A stretch of DNA of 64,000 nucleotides from Desulfosporosinus sp. HMP52 (GCF_000765145.1 NZ_JMGA01000024.1:1-64000); one strand, 5' to 3'. Positions 8,899 to 19,608 are shown, counted from the stretch's first letter. Program-made: numbers and translations. The notes: generated from the sequence alone by a model not told the origin.

Positions 8899-11800
8899 TT
8901 ATTGATCACTCCCATGTTGAACAAAATGACAGAGCTCATTATTCTTGACCATATAATTAATAATTTCTGGGAACTTGTTTTCGGAGATATTCGGATTATT
9001 TAGAAAGTCAGAATCTCCCACAATAATAAGTAAACGCTTGGCTCTGGAAAATGAGACATTGATTCTGGCATGTTCATTTAAGAAACCAATTTTTGGTGAT
9101 TCACTGCTTCTGACTGTAGAGTAAAGAATAATATCTTTTTGGCTACCTTGAAAAGCATCTACAGTATTAGCTTCAACAGATATATTCTTTAGTTCTAGTA
9201 GATTTATGTCTCTTTGGACTCTGTCAAGTTGTGGTCTGTATGGGGTTATCACACCAACAGTGTATCCTTTAGAACCAATTTCCTCATCGAGTTGTTTAAT
9301 ATACTCAAGCAATATACTTACTTCTGCAAAATTAAAATAACTCGATTTACCATTTTCATTTTCTACTGGAGTTTCAAATCGCTTACTCTCTGGAAGATCA
9401 GAAGTGGATACCCAAAGCATGGCATGATTCTTAAATGAAGGTAAATCTAAAGCACGGTCTTCTTGCCTAGTACCGTTCTGGATACCGTTACCATAAAACA
9501 CGGTGCTTATCATATCACCGATAACCGGATGCATTCTATATTGTGTAGTAAGAACTTGTTTGCAATGGTCGGGAATCAAGTTAAAAATCTTCTCAAAGCC
9601 CCCATTTTTTAAATCGTTAATATCGATCTTTTTATCGGCTCTACTTATTGCTCCTTGATCAAAAACAGGAGGCAATTGCTTATGATCTCCAACCATTACC
9701 ACCTTTTTGGCTTTTACTAGAGAAACCATAATTTCCGGAAAAGTAGCTTTTGCTGCTTCATCAACGATAACATAATCAAATATTGCGTCATTAACGAATG
9801 GATTTGCGGCAAACCCAGAACATGTACCTACTACAATCGATGCGTTCTTTATAAAATATTCTTCAATATCACTTGTTTCAATTAGTTGCCTAATCCAATT
9901 GTAGCTTATCAATAACTCGCGTAGTTCTGCGCTGTCTCCTCTGATCTTGTAATTCTGGTAAAATGAAGCCAATATATTGACATTAGTCTGATTTTCTTCG
10001 GTTGTACTATTTGCAATTTGTGTAAGATCCAAAGCAGTTGCAAATTGTACAAAACTTTCTTTGTCAATACCCATCGCAACTAAGCTTTTATCCAATTGTT
10101 TTTGACTTTCATATATAATATTTTGAATCCAGACCTTTTTCTTATTATCTAAGCTATACTTCTCTCTGGATAAATGAGATAGTTTTTCATCATAACCTAT
10201 TCTAATAGCATTAATGCCATCAAGATGCGGATCTAGGTCCTCAAGTATTTTGTCAACTGCAGCATGCGATTGAGAAACGATTAAAACCTTTTGTGAGATA
10301 CTTGGATTCCTCTTGTTATGAGCAATGATCTGTCTAATAAGCTCTACAATAACATTTGTTTTTCCAGTGCCAGGGGGACCTTGTATCAGTGCGATATCGC
10401 GAGCATCCATTATTTTTCTTATTGCCAGTTGTTGCGTATCATCAAGAGATGTATCGAAATATCTGACCATTCCTGAATTGGGAAAACTCTCTGGCTGCTC
10501 TAACCCAACAAAAATACTTTTTAGATTTCCATGACAGTTGAACTCTCCTCTTTGGAATTCATCTAAGGCACGTTCTTGTTTCTTGAATTGAGCAATTTCC
10601 ATACGATAATCAATACAGAAATACCCTGATTGAGGTAAAGAAACAAATTTGTTCTTTTTAGCTAGGTTAGTAACCATGATTCTTCCGTTATCAACGTATC
10701 TTTCAAAATTACCAATTTCGGATACAGAGTAATCTCCATACCTAGTTAACGCTTCGAAAACTAAAGTTGTAGTTGTATTTAAGACTTCATCACCCACATG
10801 AGAATCTTTTTCCAAGCTAAAAAAAACCATATTATTCTTTACTTCATAATTCTTATAATAAAACTTCTGTGCACGCCTTCGAACATCCTCTTTCATTATT
10901 TTTATGAAATCATACCAAAAACCATAGTTGTTAGAGTATTCGATATTGACATTCTTTTTCGAGCGTAATGAATCAACATGATTATCAATTCTATTTATAA
11001 GCTGGAAATTATCATTTTCTAATGGCCTTTGATCAAATGAAGCTTGAAAAACCATATTTCCAGGTAAAGGCATATATGTTTTCTTGTTTCTTTCGCGGAT
11101 AAACGATTGTAATTTATTAAATTGAGTAACTCTAAAGAATTGAGTGCTCGTATCGTAAAAACATTGCATACTGAAATTTATTCCATCAAATATGTAAATT
11201 GTTTGCTCATTGCGTTTTTCTAACGATACTGATGCATTACTAAAATTTGAAACTAAATCTTCGTGAAAGATCTGTGAATTTGTTTTGCCACTTTTCACAA
11301 GGTTGTTTCGCCGAAGGAAGTCACACTTCGTTGAGTCTACCGTTACACAGTACACTTCATTGCTGTTGAGGTATTTCTTGAACAAAAAGGAAAGGTCAAT
11401 TTCTAAGTCAATCATATTTTCATATCTATTTGATGCATCGAGAGCAGTCATTTTTATAAGTATATCTTTTAACAATGGATCAATCCCACTAGAACTCACT
11501 ATTGCTAAAGTCATTTCTTCAGGTACAAGTGGCTCCCTTTTTGTAAACATATAGTAGATAACTGTTCCTAGAGAGTATATATCACTGCGTTCGGTTGCAT
11601 TTTCGCTATGATAACCAACTTCTGGCGCAGCATATTTATTTGTTGCAAAGCGATAAGTAGTACCCTTCATGGACATCCCTTTAATTTTGCAAATCCCGAA
11701 ATCAATAAGTTTCACTCGCATGTCTTGTGTAATCATTATGTTTCTGGGATTTAAATCCCTGTGAATTATGCCAATTTCATGCGCATATCGCAATGCACTA

Positions 11801-12150
11801 ATTAATTGTTGGATTACATTATATTTGTCACCGATATTAATGATTTGAGGACATTTAGTATGTAAAGTGTCACCGTCCACATACTCTAAGAAGATTCGTC
11901 CCTCAAAGACCCCTTTAGTTGTTTTACCACTTTTATAATCAAGTAATTTTACAATGTTCTCCGATTGACGTAATTTATATAGGGCACCTATCTCTTTATC
12001 AAATATAGCTCTATGTATAGGATTATCTATTCCACTTATAGATTTAATAACAAGCTCGTCTCCGGTGGATTTATTTTTTACCAACAGCACAGTTGAGTTA
12101 CTATCGGGATTCTTGTTTAGGACTCGAACCTTTTCATAGTTTACTGCCAT
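8899..12150 (-). CDS. Ser/Thr protein kinase - SF1 (Upf1-like) helicase fusion
   Basis: A 1083-aa fusion. Residues 1-265 are a complete Hanks-type kinase: Lys36 in VIKSIS, Glu53, catalytic HRDLNPRN (Asp132, Asn137), DFG at 150-152 and APE at 175-177. After a 300-residue linker comes a superfamily 1B helicase: Walker A GPPGTGKT (591-598), DEAA (797-800), QYRMHP, VDAFQGSQKD and NVSFSRAKR. All motifs needed for both activities are present. ATG 12150 follows GGAGGGAG; the open frame extends 17 codons further but without a ribosome site. It forms a two-gene operon with the downstream winged-helix protein. Kinase-helicase combinations occur in phage-defence loci, but I cannot match this pair to a named system. 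Confidence 0.9.
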   Translation of the reverse strand: MAVNYEKVRVLNKNPDSNSTVLLVKNKSTGDELVIKSISGIDNPIHRAIFDKEIGALYKLRQSENIVKLLDYKSGKTTKGVFEGRIFLEYVDGDTLHTKCPQIINIGDKYNVIQQLISALRYAHEIGIIHRDLNPRNIMITQDMRVKLIDFGICKIKGMSMKGTTYRFATNKYAAPEVGYHSENATERSDIYSLGTVIYYMFTKREPLVPEEMTLAIVSSSGIDPLLKDILIKMTALDASNRYENMIDLEIDLSFLFKKYLNSNEVYCVTVDSTKCDFLRRNNLVKSGKTNSQIFHEDLVSNFSNASVSLEKRNEQTIYIFDGINFSMQCFYDTSTQFFRVTQFNKLQSFIRERNKKTYMPLPGNMVFQASFDQRPLENDNFQLINRIDNHVDSLRSKKNVNIEYSNNYGFWYDFIKIMKEDVRRRAQKFYYKNYEVKNNMVFFSLEKDSHVGDEVLNTTTTLVFEALTRYGDYSVSEIGNFERYVDNGRIMVTNLAKKNKFVSLPQSGYFCIDYRMEIAQFKKQERALDEFQRGEFNCHGNLKSIFVGLEQPESFPNSGMVRYFDTSLDDTQQLAIRKIMDARDIALIQGPPGTGKTNVIVELIRQIIAHNKRNPSISQKVLIVSQSHAAVDKILEDLDPHLDGINAIRIGYDEKLSHLSREKYSLDNKKKVWIQNIIYESQKQLDKSLVAMGIDKESFVQFATALDLTQIANSTTEENQTNVNILASFYQNYKIRGDSAELRELLISYNWIRQLIETSDIEEYFIKNASIVVGTCSGFAANPFVNDAIFDYVIVDEAAKATFPEIMVSLVKAKKVVMVGDHKQLPPVFDQGAISRADKKIDINDLKNGGFEKIFNLIPDHCKQVLTTQYRMHPVIGDMISTVFYGNGIQNGTRQEDRALDLPSFKNHAMLWVSTSDLPESKRFETPVENENGKSSYFNFAEVSILLEYIKQLDEEIGSKGYTVGVITPYRPQLDRVQRDINLLELKNISVEANTVDAFQGSQKDIILYSTVRSSESPKIGFLNEHARINVSFSRAKRLLIIVGDSDFLNNPNISENKFPEIINYMVKNNELCHFVQHGSDQ

Positions 12151-12201
12151 AAATCTCCCTCCGTTATTCCCTCGCTGGTTACTATAGACTTCGACCAACA
12201 A

Positions 12202-13034
12202 CGCCCATTAGGAGAAGCTAAAAAGCCCCCAAATGCTTCTATTTAATTTTCCACAGAACTCCTTCGTTTCCTCCCACAATAGCAAAAAATAATCCAAGAA
12301 TAAACAAAAACACCAAATCCTTAAATGATCATGGCATTTCTAGCATATTTAGAGCCTTTGATGTTTTATTGAAAAGAGACCACTTTAAGTTTGGCAAAAT
12401 TATATCTTTGAATTTACATTCTCATTCAAACTCCATTGTACATTCGTTTTGGCATCAATTTTAGCAGTATTGACCACTCTGGGCCATTACTGTGTATTCT
12501 CAAATATTTCTCACTCTCATTGACGAAATAATTTCGTTCCGATGCACTAATATTTTATTCCAAAAGGTACGGTTCGCTGAGCTTGGTTTTCATGGAGATA
12601 TTTCTACATTTGTGGCGTTTGCGGTTAAAAGTTCGAGATTAAATATGATGAGAAAAGCCAGTAGTGGTTAGCTGCAGATACCCTTCATTGCACGTAGGGA
12701 AACAGAGTAATAGTAGCACTTCGTGATAAGCTATCATATTGTTCTAAATAAATAATATGAAAATCAACAAGAAGGGATTAAGATTATCTTGATCAGCTCC
12801 AATTGATTAGAACCTGTCTAAAAGATTTGTTTCATTAACATACACAATTACAGAATATTTCAAAGCACTCAATAGACAAAGACATCCCCTGCACAGACTC
12901 TACATTCGTGCTTGGATGTCTTTGTTCAAATCTCTATCATATATAAGTTGGTTTAACCACCTACAAGAACTGCCTTGTAAATTTGTAATACTTGTACCTC
13001 CAAAATCATAGATTTAGCGATAGAGGTGTTTGAC
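12202..13034. other. Gene-free interval with one long hairpin
   Basis: About 830 bases without a supportable gene, holding the promoter of the kinase-helicase operon. A 12-bp stem (ACAAAGACATCC at 12876 pairing to 12925) with a 26-base loop lies 110 bases before the CPBP gene. It lacks a clear U-tract, so it could be a leader structure or an element remnant. Confidence 0.45.
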
Positions 13035-13814
13035 ATGCTTGAAGTTAAAACCAAAAAGATAATCATATTTACTATCTTTCAACTGATATTAGGAGTTTTA
13101 CTATCCTTTATAAATCACAGATACTTAATAAATAGTCCCAGTGATATTACATTAGAGCAGGACTTTTCAGACAGTTGGCAATTATTTATCATGCTCACGT
13201 ATATATTAGTTATAGTACCAAAATACTGGTTCCTATTTAAGAAACTATTTATTTGCAAGGATTTATTTAAAGCGATTATGCACCCGATAATAATTGCACT
13301 ATTTCTCTATTACATTCTTTCTATTATTCAATATCTCCCAGTAACGTTTGGAATGTCCTCAATTCCTGTTGGTAGGGGCCAAAGCACTTCTTCATACATC
13401 CCTTTATCTTTGGTAGACTTTATTTATATGGGATTTTTCCCTGCCTTTAATGAAGAATCACTTTTTAGATTTTTTCCATATGCCTGGCTATATCTATTTG
13501 TTACAAACGGCAGAAGTCGTCGGCTAGGCATATTTTCAAAACTAAAAGGTCAAATAAAGCATCTTCTCTTTGTTACCAGAGATAAACGATTAGAATGGAT
13601 ATGGATTTTCTTCTTCTCAACACTTTTTGCATTAATACATGAACCTAATGTATTTAATTTTTATATGTATTTTATTCCAGGGTCAGTTTTCAATTACATG
13701 TTTCTCAGATACGGCTTTATATCTGGAGTAATTGCACACGCAACATTTAATTTCATGAGAGTAGTGATGACCGGTGCAGCCATTGGCACATTAAAGTTGT
13801 TTTTCCCTATATAG
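13035..13814 (+). CDS. CPBP-family intramembrane metalloprotease-like protein
   Basis: A 259-aa polytopic membrane protein with about seven hydrophobic segments. The CPBP (CaaX protease and bacteriocin-processing) signature is present: NEESLFR (EExxxR, glutamates in the active site), FALIHEPN (second metal ligand His) and AHATFN near the C-terminus. Such enzymes cleave peptides within the membrane or confer bacteriocin self-immunity; the substrate here is unknown. ATG 13035 is chosen over GTG 13026 because AGAGGTG stands 6 bases before it. It stands alone, downstream of the accessory region. Confidence 0.8.
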   Translation: MLEVKTKKIIIFTIFQLILGVLLSFINHRYLINSPSDITLEQDFSDSWQLFIMLTYILVIVPKYWFLFKKLFICKDLFKAIMHPIIIALFLYYILSIIQYLPVTFGMSSIPVGRGQSTSSYIPLSLVDFIYMGFFPAFNEESLFRFFPYAWLYLFVTNGRSRRLGIFSKLKGQIKHLLFVTRDKRLEWIWIFFFSTLFALIHEPNVFNFYMYFIPGSVFNYMFLRYGFISGVIAHATFNFMRVVMTGAAIGTLKLFFPI

Positions 13815-14020
13815 ACCATCCCGTAATGCTCCTCACGTAAAGGCATACGTAACTGAAGATGACCCTGTTAGAATACCGCTAACTCCGTCTGGATTTGTCG
13901 CTGAGGCAACATCTACTGAGCAAAAACTCCATTAAACTTCATATTTCACCCTTTCTCGGAAGGATATAATGACTTAATAAAGAATACCTTCTCTGTGTAA
14001 TCGATAATTTGGAGGTTCAT

Positions 14021-15684
14021 ATGAGTGATGAGGAAAAAGATTGGGACAAACAACTATTATCTGAATTGAGAGGGTCTAGTAAATATAATGAGCAATTAGA
14101 AGAGCGCCTTTCTTTCGCGAGCGCCCTCAACCTTATTGCTAAAACAATTATACACAATGACAATACGCTCAATATTTTGCGATCGATGGTAGAAATTGTC
14201 GGATCAACTCTGTGCGTTGACCGCTCCTTAATTTATAAGGTGGATTTTACCAAGCGCCAAATAATTGATCAATGCGAATGGCTTAACCTCCAAACACCCA
14301 ATGTTCTCTCCTTTAGGGATACTTATAGTTTAGATGTTTTTATCGATGCTTGCACGTATATGAAAAATTATCGACATTGGCTGGAAACTCATGCAAATGA
14401 TTACGGTCCTTGTTTTTCCAGCGATGGCTCTGGGGCAATCCTACACGAGACAATGAAGATTAAAAGCGCTCTTTATTATCCATTCTTTTTTCACGAGCAA
14501 GATTATTACTGCCTTACGTTTGACCAAGTTAACGAATATCGTATTTGGCGGAAGGACGAAATAGAATTTATAGCCTCAGCTGCTGATTTAGTGGAAATTG
14601 CTATTCAGAAGATCCCTTTTATAGAAGAACAACGACGGCAGCAAGAGGCATTACGCTTATCTGAAGAACGCTTTTATAAGGTTTTCCATTATAGCCCAGT
14701 TTCCTTGTCGTTGTTCTCTCTTGATAGAGAACAATTTATTGACGCCAATGAGTGTTGTCTTAAAATGCATGGCTATACTAGGGACGAGTTCATTAATCAT
14801 TCTCCATTGGATCTGAATTTGTGGGTAGACATCAATGATCGTACTAAATTTTACAAAGAACTTTTTGAACATGGATTTGCATATAACCATGAAATTAAAT
14901 GTTATAAAAAAACGGGTCAAATATTTAATTCATTATTTTCTGGAGTTATTGTTGATCTAAATGAAGAAAAATGTATGGTAGGTACAAAAACAGATATTTC
15001 TGAACTCAGACAGTATCAAAGAGAATTATCTCATCTAAATAGTTTAAACCTAATTGGTGAAATGGCCGCTGGTATAGCCCACGAAATTAGAAATCCAATG
15101 ACAACCGTAAAAGGATTTTTGCAATTACTCAGTAAGAAAAAGGAATATGAACTTCATGCGAATTATTTTTCGATAATGGTAAGTGAACTTGATAGGGCAA
15201 CTTCATTAATTACTGAATTCCTTTCACTCGCCAAAAATAAGCCATTGGATTTATCGAAACAAAACCTTAATTTTGTTATAGAAAGCCTTCTTCCATTGAT
15301 TCAAGCTGATGCAATCATTGACGAAAAATATGTTGAACTGGAACTAGGCAAGATTGAAATGTGTTGGCCGATGGTAAAGAAATTCGTCAGCTTATTCTTA
15401 ACCTTGTTCGCAATGGTTTTGAAGCAATGTCTCCCGGTGGAAAACTCACTATAAAAACCTTCATGATAGATAACACAGTAGCTCTAGATATTCAGGATCA
15501 AGGGAAAGGGATAGATTTTAATTTGATAGACAAAATTGGCACTCCATTCTTCACTACCAAAGATAATGGCACCGGATTAGGATTGGCCACTTGTTATAGC
15601 ATTGTTGCCAGGCATAATGCCTCAATGAATTTTAATACTGGAACATCTGGTACCACATTTAATGTTCTCTTCGATGCCTGCTAG
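14021..15684 (+). pseudogene. Sporulation-type sensor histidine kinase, broken by a frameshift
   Basis: Reading from ATG 14021 (GGAGG 5 bases upstream) gives a GAF-like region (about 25-195), a PAS domain (215-325) and a HisKA phosphoacceptor motif, AAGIAHEIRNPMTTVKGF. At about 15360 the frame is lost. The next frame carries the rest of the ATPase domain: IRQLILNLVRNGFEAM (N box), DQGKGID (G1) and GTGLGLATCYSIV (G2). One base missing near 15360 (gaaat-gtgttg) explains it. Without the ATPase domain the first 477 codons cannot autophosphorylate. The architecture matches soluble kinases feeding the Spo0A phosphorelay. A sequencing error is the alternative to true decay. Confidence 0.85.
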
Positions 15685-15795
15685 ATTCGAATTGGATGTT
15701 CGACTTCTACAACACTTCCACGGGTTTGAAAGGTACGTAATATTTAAGCTTGCTTAATTGAAAAATGCAACACGAAGAAATTGAGAGTAATAAAC

Positions 15796-16473
15796 TCAGA
15801 TAATAATTATGGCTTTTCCTTTCTCAATCGTCTCCCCTTTATCTAAGATCACGACCTGATCAGCGATACTCTTGGCATCTTCCCTATCATGAGTCACAAA
15901 AATCGAAGTTATCCCAGTATCCTTCAGAATTCCGTTTAACTCTTCCCGAATCGATTGACGTAAATGGGCATCTAAATTACTAAAGGGTTCATCAAGCAAG
16001 AGCATCGATGGCTTCGGAGCAACCGCTCTTGCAATCGCTATCCTTTGCTGTTGTCCTCCACTTAATTCGTAAGGGTAACGCTTAGCATAATCCTCTAAAT
16101 GTACAAGTTCCAACATTTCACGGATTCGTTCGGTTTTTTCTTGTTTACTCAAATTCGTTAAACCAAACCGGATATTCTCCTCCACCGTCATATGGGGAAA
16201 GAGCGCATAATCCTGAAAAACCATCCCAATCCCTCGTTTTTCCGGAAGCACGAATTCATGTTCATTAAATAGTATCTTTCCATTGATTTGCATTTGACCG
16301 TTCAAAGGAAATTCAAGTCCAGCGAGAAGTCGCAAAACTGTACTTTTACCACTTCCACTTTCCCCTAAGATACAGGTAACTTCACCCTGATTCATTTCTA
16401 GATTAAAGTCCTTAACGTTATCTACAGATGAATTCTTATATCTAAAGGACAATCCTCGTATTTCGGCAAACAT
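15796..16473 (-). CDS. fbpC: Iron(III) ABC transporter ATP-binding protein
   Basis: A 225-aa ABC ATPase: Walker A GESGSGKST, Q-loop MVFQDYALFPHMTVEENI, signature LSGGQQQRIAIARA, Walker B MLLLDEPFSNLDAH and H-loop FVTHDREDA. It energises iron import by the FbpB permease. At 225 residues it lacks most of the C-terminal TOBE-type regulatory domain found in roughly 350-residue FbpC/PotA members. The start codon directly follows the permease stop, with GGAGGGA supplied by the permease's last codons, so the two are coupled. Spermidine/putrescine or sulfate ATPases look similar; the neighbours decide for iron. Confidence 0.88.
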   Translation of the reverse strand: MFAEIRGLSFRYKNSSVDNVKDFNLEMNQGEVTCILGESGSGKSTVLRLLAGLEFPLNGQMQINGKILFNEHEFVLPEKRGIGMVFQDYALFPHMTVEENIRFGLTNLSKQEKTERIREMLELVHLEDYAKRYPYELSGGQQQRIAIARAVAPKPSMLLLDEPFSNLDAHLRQSIREELNGILKDTGITSIFVTHDREDAKSIADQVVILDKGETIEKGKAIIII

Positions 16474-18114
16474 TTAGATTCCCTCCTTTTCTCCTAGTTT
16501 ATTTAGCAAATACACGGAAGTAATGCTGACTAGAATAATCAACAAGGCTGGAATCGCAGCCTCATGAATCATTTCATCCGTGGCATACTCATAAGTTTTA
16601 GTAGCTAGCGTATTAAAATTATACGGTCTGAGGATAAGGGTTAGCGGAAGCTCCTTAACGATATCCACAAAGGTTAAAGCGAAAGCACTGATAACCGCCG
16701 GCTTAATCATAGGGAGGTCAACTCTAAAGAACGTTTTGGTTACCCCGTTTCCAAGCATACGAGAGGCTTCAAAAAACTTCTTCCCCACTTTTTCAAACCC
16801 CGCTTCAATGGATTGGTACCCAACGGCTAAGAAACGAACGGAATAGGCAAAGATTAGCATAACAACACTCGAACTGAGAACCAAAGTGATCGAGTTGGGG
16901 TTCAATGCTTTATAGAACCACTCTAGCTTACGATCAAAATCTACAAAGAAAAGAATCACTCCAATAGAAATAACGGCTCCTGGAATCGAATAGCCAAGCA
17001 AAGTGACCTTTGTGAAAAGCTTCCCAACCCAGTTTTCTTGAAGCCTAGAAAAATTCGCAATAATCACAGCAACCCCCAAGATAATTAACGCTGCCACCAG
17101 CGCTACTACGACCGAATTTCCGAGCAACTTAAGAAATGCTATATTAAAAACCTTTTTAAAAGTTAAGGTACTCCAAACAAGGAGTTGAAGGACTGGAATT
17201 ATGAACCCTAAACTAAGAAAGATAAAACTGACGAAAAATGCCCAAAACCCCTTCATCCCCCTAAGCCGAGTCCTTACAATTGGCCTTACTTTAGAGGTGG
17301 TATAACTGTATTTTTTTCTCCCTCTTAATCCTCTTTCAAGGAGTAATACACTAATAACAATAGTCATCAAAACTCCTGAAAGCTTAACGGCAGTGTCGAT
17401 ATCCCCCATAGAGAACCATGCCTTAAAAATAGCAGTACTAAATGTTTGCACTCCAAAATAAGAGACTACTCCGTAATCATTGAGTACCTCAAAAATAACG
17501 AGAGTCATCCCACCTAAGATGGCCCCCCTCGAAATAGGTAAAACTACCTGAACAAAAATTTCTAGTGAATTCTTACCTAACAACCTCGCGTTTTCAATGA
17601 GAGACGCTGATTGGTTGGTTAAAAACGCACGAGTGACTGTATAGACATACGGAAATAAGAAGACAGCAAAAATGAATATTGCTCCCTGAATGTTCATAAT
17701 ATCCAACCACTTCGGATTGACTTGAACTTCCAAGACATTTCTGAGACCCCTTTGTACGACTCCAGTATAGTTTAAAATCCCATTATAAGTGTACGCCCCA
17801 ATATAAGGCGGAATTGTCAATGGTAGAATCAGAGCCCAATTAAAAATCCTTCTTCCTGGAAAATCATAAGCGGAGATCAACCATGCCATCCCGCTTCCAA
17901 TCAAAACTGTAAATACACCAGTAAAACCAATGATTACCAAAGTGTTGGTAATATAATCTTTAAGTAAATATGTTTTTATGTGATACCAATTCTCATTCGG
18001 TTGAACAAACAGATTCCCAAATAAGTCAACATTAGGTAAGATGATCAGTGCAGCGAAAAACGCACTCAACATTCCCCATAGGTTAAAGCTCCGTTTGATA
18101 CTGCTACCACTCAT
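16474..18114 (-). CDS. fbpB: Iron(III) ABC transporter permease, fused two-domain type
   Basis: A 546-aa membrane protein with about twelve transmembrane segments in two homologous halves, each with an EAA-type loop for docking the ATPase (ENARLLGKNSLEIF at about 190 and EASRMLGNGVTKTFF at about 445). This fused arrangement is typical of FbpB/SfuB ferric permeases. ATG 18114 has a GGCGGTG box upstream. It lies between the binding-protein gene and fbpC. A stable hairpin in the gap before it probably lowers its expression relative to fbpA. Confidence 0.88.
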   Translation of the reverse strand: MSGSSIKRSFNLWGMLSAFFAALIILPNVDLFGNLFVQPNENWYHIKTYLLKDYITNTLVIIGFTGVFTVLIGSGMAWLISAYDFPGRRIFNWALILPLTIPPYIGAYTYNGILNYTGVVQRGLRNVLEVQVNPKWLDIMNIQGAIFIFAVFLFPYVYTVTRAFLTNQSASLIENARLLGKNSLEIFVQVVLPISRGAILGGMTLVIFEVLNDYGVVSYFGVQTFSTAIFKAWFSMGDIDTAVKLSGVLMTIVISVLLLERGLRGRKKYSYTTSKVRPIVRTRLRGMKGFWAFFVSFIFLSLGFIIPVLQLLVWSTLTFKKVFNIAFLKLLGNSVVVALVAALIILGVAVIIANFSRLQENWVGKLFTKVTLLGYSIPGAVISIGVILFFVDFDRKLEWFYKALNPNSITLVLSSSVVMLIFAYSVRFLAVGYQSIEAGFEKVGKKFFEASRMLGNGVTKTFFRVDLPMIKPAVISAFALTFVDIVKELPLTLILRPYNFNTLATKTYEYATDEMIHEAAIPALLIILVSITSVYLLNKLGEKEGI

Positions 18115-18157
18115 CAAATTTACACCGCCCTTAATCTATCTATAACTACCATACCAA

Positions 18158-18185
18158 CAAAGGCAGCCTCTCTAGGCTGCCTTTG
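18158..18185 (-). promoter_or_regulatory. Intercistronic hairpin between fbpA and fbpB
   Basis: Perfect 12-bp stem CAAAGGCAGCCT/AGGCTGCCTTTG with a 4-base loop, between the fbpA stop and the fbpB start. No U-tract follows on the minus strand. It more likely stabilises the upstream fbpA message or causes partial attenuation than fully terminates. Confidence 0.7.
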
Positions 18186-18198
18186 TCGACTCGCAGGA

Positions 18199-19281
18199 TT
18201 ACTTCCAACCCACTTGACTAAAGATTTGTACAGCGTTGTTATTATTCTCGCCTAATTTCGTGAGATTGATAGTCTGTGGTTTAAAGGTCCCCCAGGACTT
18301 CAAAAGGTCTGAAGGCTCAACAGCAGGGTTAGCAGGATATTCGAAGTTTGCTTCGGCAAATTGCTTCTGCGCCTTTTCGCTAGAAAGGAATTCAACCAAT
18401 TTAATTGCATTTTCCTTATTCTTTGCGGATGCAGTTACACCAGCTCCACTGACATTAATGTGAGTACCTGTTGTGCTTTGATTTGGGAAGAAGACCCCAA
18501 GTTGTTTAGCGACCTTGACTTCTTCGGAATCCGAAGAATTTAGGAGGAGGCCATAATAATACGTGTTCATGATGGCAACATCTCCTTCGCCTGCGACTAC
18601 AGCCTTTGCTTGATCCCGATCCGATCCTTTGGGTGTACGCGCCATATTGTCGACAATCCCTTTAGCCCATGCTTTCGCCTTTTCTTCCCCGTTCACAGCG
18701 ATAAACGAAGCAAGTAAGGATTGGTTGTAGATATTGTCTGAACTACGCACGAGAATTTTCTTTTTCCACTTGGGATCGGTCAGATCTTCGTAAGTTGATA
18801 ATTGGGATGGGTCTACCCGATCCTTGGCATAAACCAAGACCCTCGCCCGAACCGTTAAACCATACCATTGATTATCCTTATCTTTTAGATTCTCTGGAAC
18901 GTTTTTAGATAAGGTATCCGATTCTGCAGATTGTAATAACCCTTGTTCTTTTGCCCTATGAAGTCTTCCGACGTCTGCTGTCACAAGCAGATCCGCTTGA
19001 GAATCTTTCCCTTCCCGTGCAAGACGCTCAATCAATTCATCGGATTTCCCTTCGATGACATTGACCTTAATCCCAGTTTCCTTAGAGAACTCCTCTAAGA
19101 GCAACTTATCCGTCTCATAATGTCGGTCAGAATAAATATTGACAACTTGACTTGTTTTTTCCCCTTGCGGTGAACTGGATTCCGTTTGAACTGTAGTCGA
19201 TGAAGTTGCTGAACAACCCGTAAGTACTGCTCCAGCTAGTGTAAGTACAGCAAGCATTCCTGCGAAGCGACGTTTTTTCAT
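18199..19281 (-). CDS. fbpA: Iron(III)-binding lipoprotein of the Fbp transporter
   Basis: A 360-aa periplasmic-type binding protein (Fbp/thiamine-binding class 2 fold) tethered as a lipoprotein: signal MKKRRFAGMLAVLTLAGAV, then lipobox LTGC. Mature motifs are NIYSDRHYETDKLL at the start of the fold, GLTVRARVLVYAKDRVDP and NTYYYGLLL, the last supplying the adjacent tyrosines that bind ferric iron in FbpA. ATG 19281 follows GGAGGAG; the longer open frame upstream crosses the Fur box and is non-coding. First gene of fbpABC, under a Fur-like operator. Confidence 0.92.
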   Translation of the reverse strand: MKKRRFAGMLAVLTLAGAVLTGCSATSSTTVQTESSSPQGEKTSQVVNIYSDRHYETDKLLLEEFSKETGIKVNVIEGKSDELIERLAREGKDSQADLLVTADVGRLHRAKEQGLLQSAESDTLSKNVPENLKDKDNQWYGLTVRARVLVYAKDRVDPSQLSTYEDLTDPKWKKKILVRSSDNIYNQSLLASFIAVNGEEKAKAWAKGIVDNMARTPKGSDRDQAKAVVAGEGDVAIMNTYYYGLLLNSSDSEEVKVAKQLGVFFPNQSTTGTHINVSGAGVTASAKNKENAIKLVEFLSSEKAQKQFAEANFEYPANPAVEPSDLLKSWGTFKPQTINLTKLGENNNNAVQIFSQVGWK

Positions 19282-19350
19282 AATATGTTTCTCCTCCAAA
19301 TTTTCCAAAAATAGTTCATACCCTTTGATTTTAATCTTGCACGCGTTCAA

Positions 19351-19369
19351 GATATTGAAAATCATTCTC
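19351..19369 (-). promoter_or_regulatory. Fur box of the fbp operon
   Basis: On the minus strand GAGAATGATTTTCAATATC matches the classical 19-bp Fur consensus (GATAATGATAATCATTATC) at 15 positions. It lies about 70 bases upstream of the fbpA start. Iron repression of fbpABC is inferred. Confidence 0.8.
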
Positions 19370-19608
19370 ACTCATGAGTATACTTCATTCAGCTAATTTG
19401 TCAACAGCTTTTTTGATACCCCGCTATTCATCCGAAGACTTGATTTTGTATCAAATTTAAATAGATATGCTCTCCCATGTATCTAATATTGGTTATCAGT
19501 TAACTCCATAAAAAAATTGAAAACCAAAATTCGGTTACCAGCTTGCTTAACGCACTAACGAATGTTTAGATGACAAAAGTATTTTGGATTGTGTTTGAAA
19601 GTTTAATC

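Noticed and set aside
13848-13934. Short frame giving VTEDDPVRIPLTPSGFVAEA
   Set aside because: Looks somewhat like coding sequence but has no start, ribosome site or known match; at most a gene fragment.
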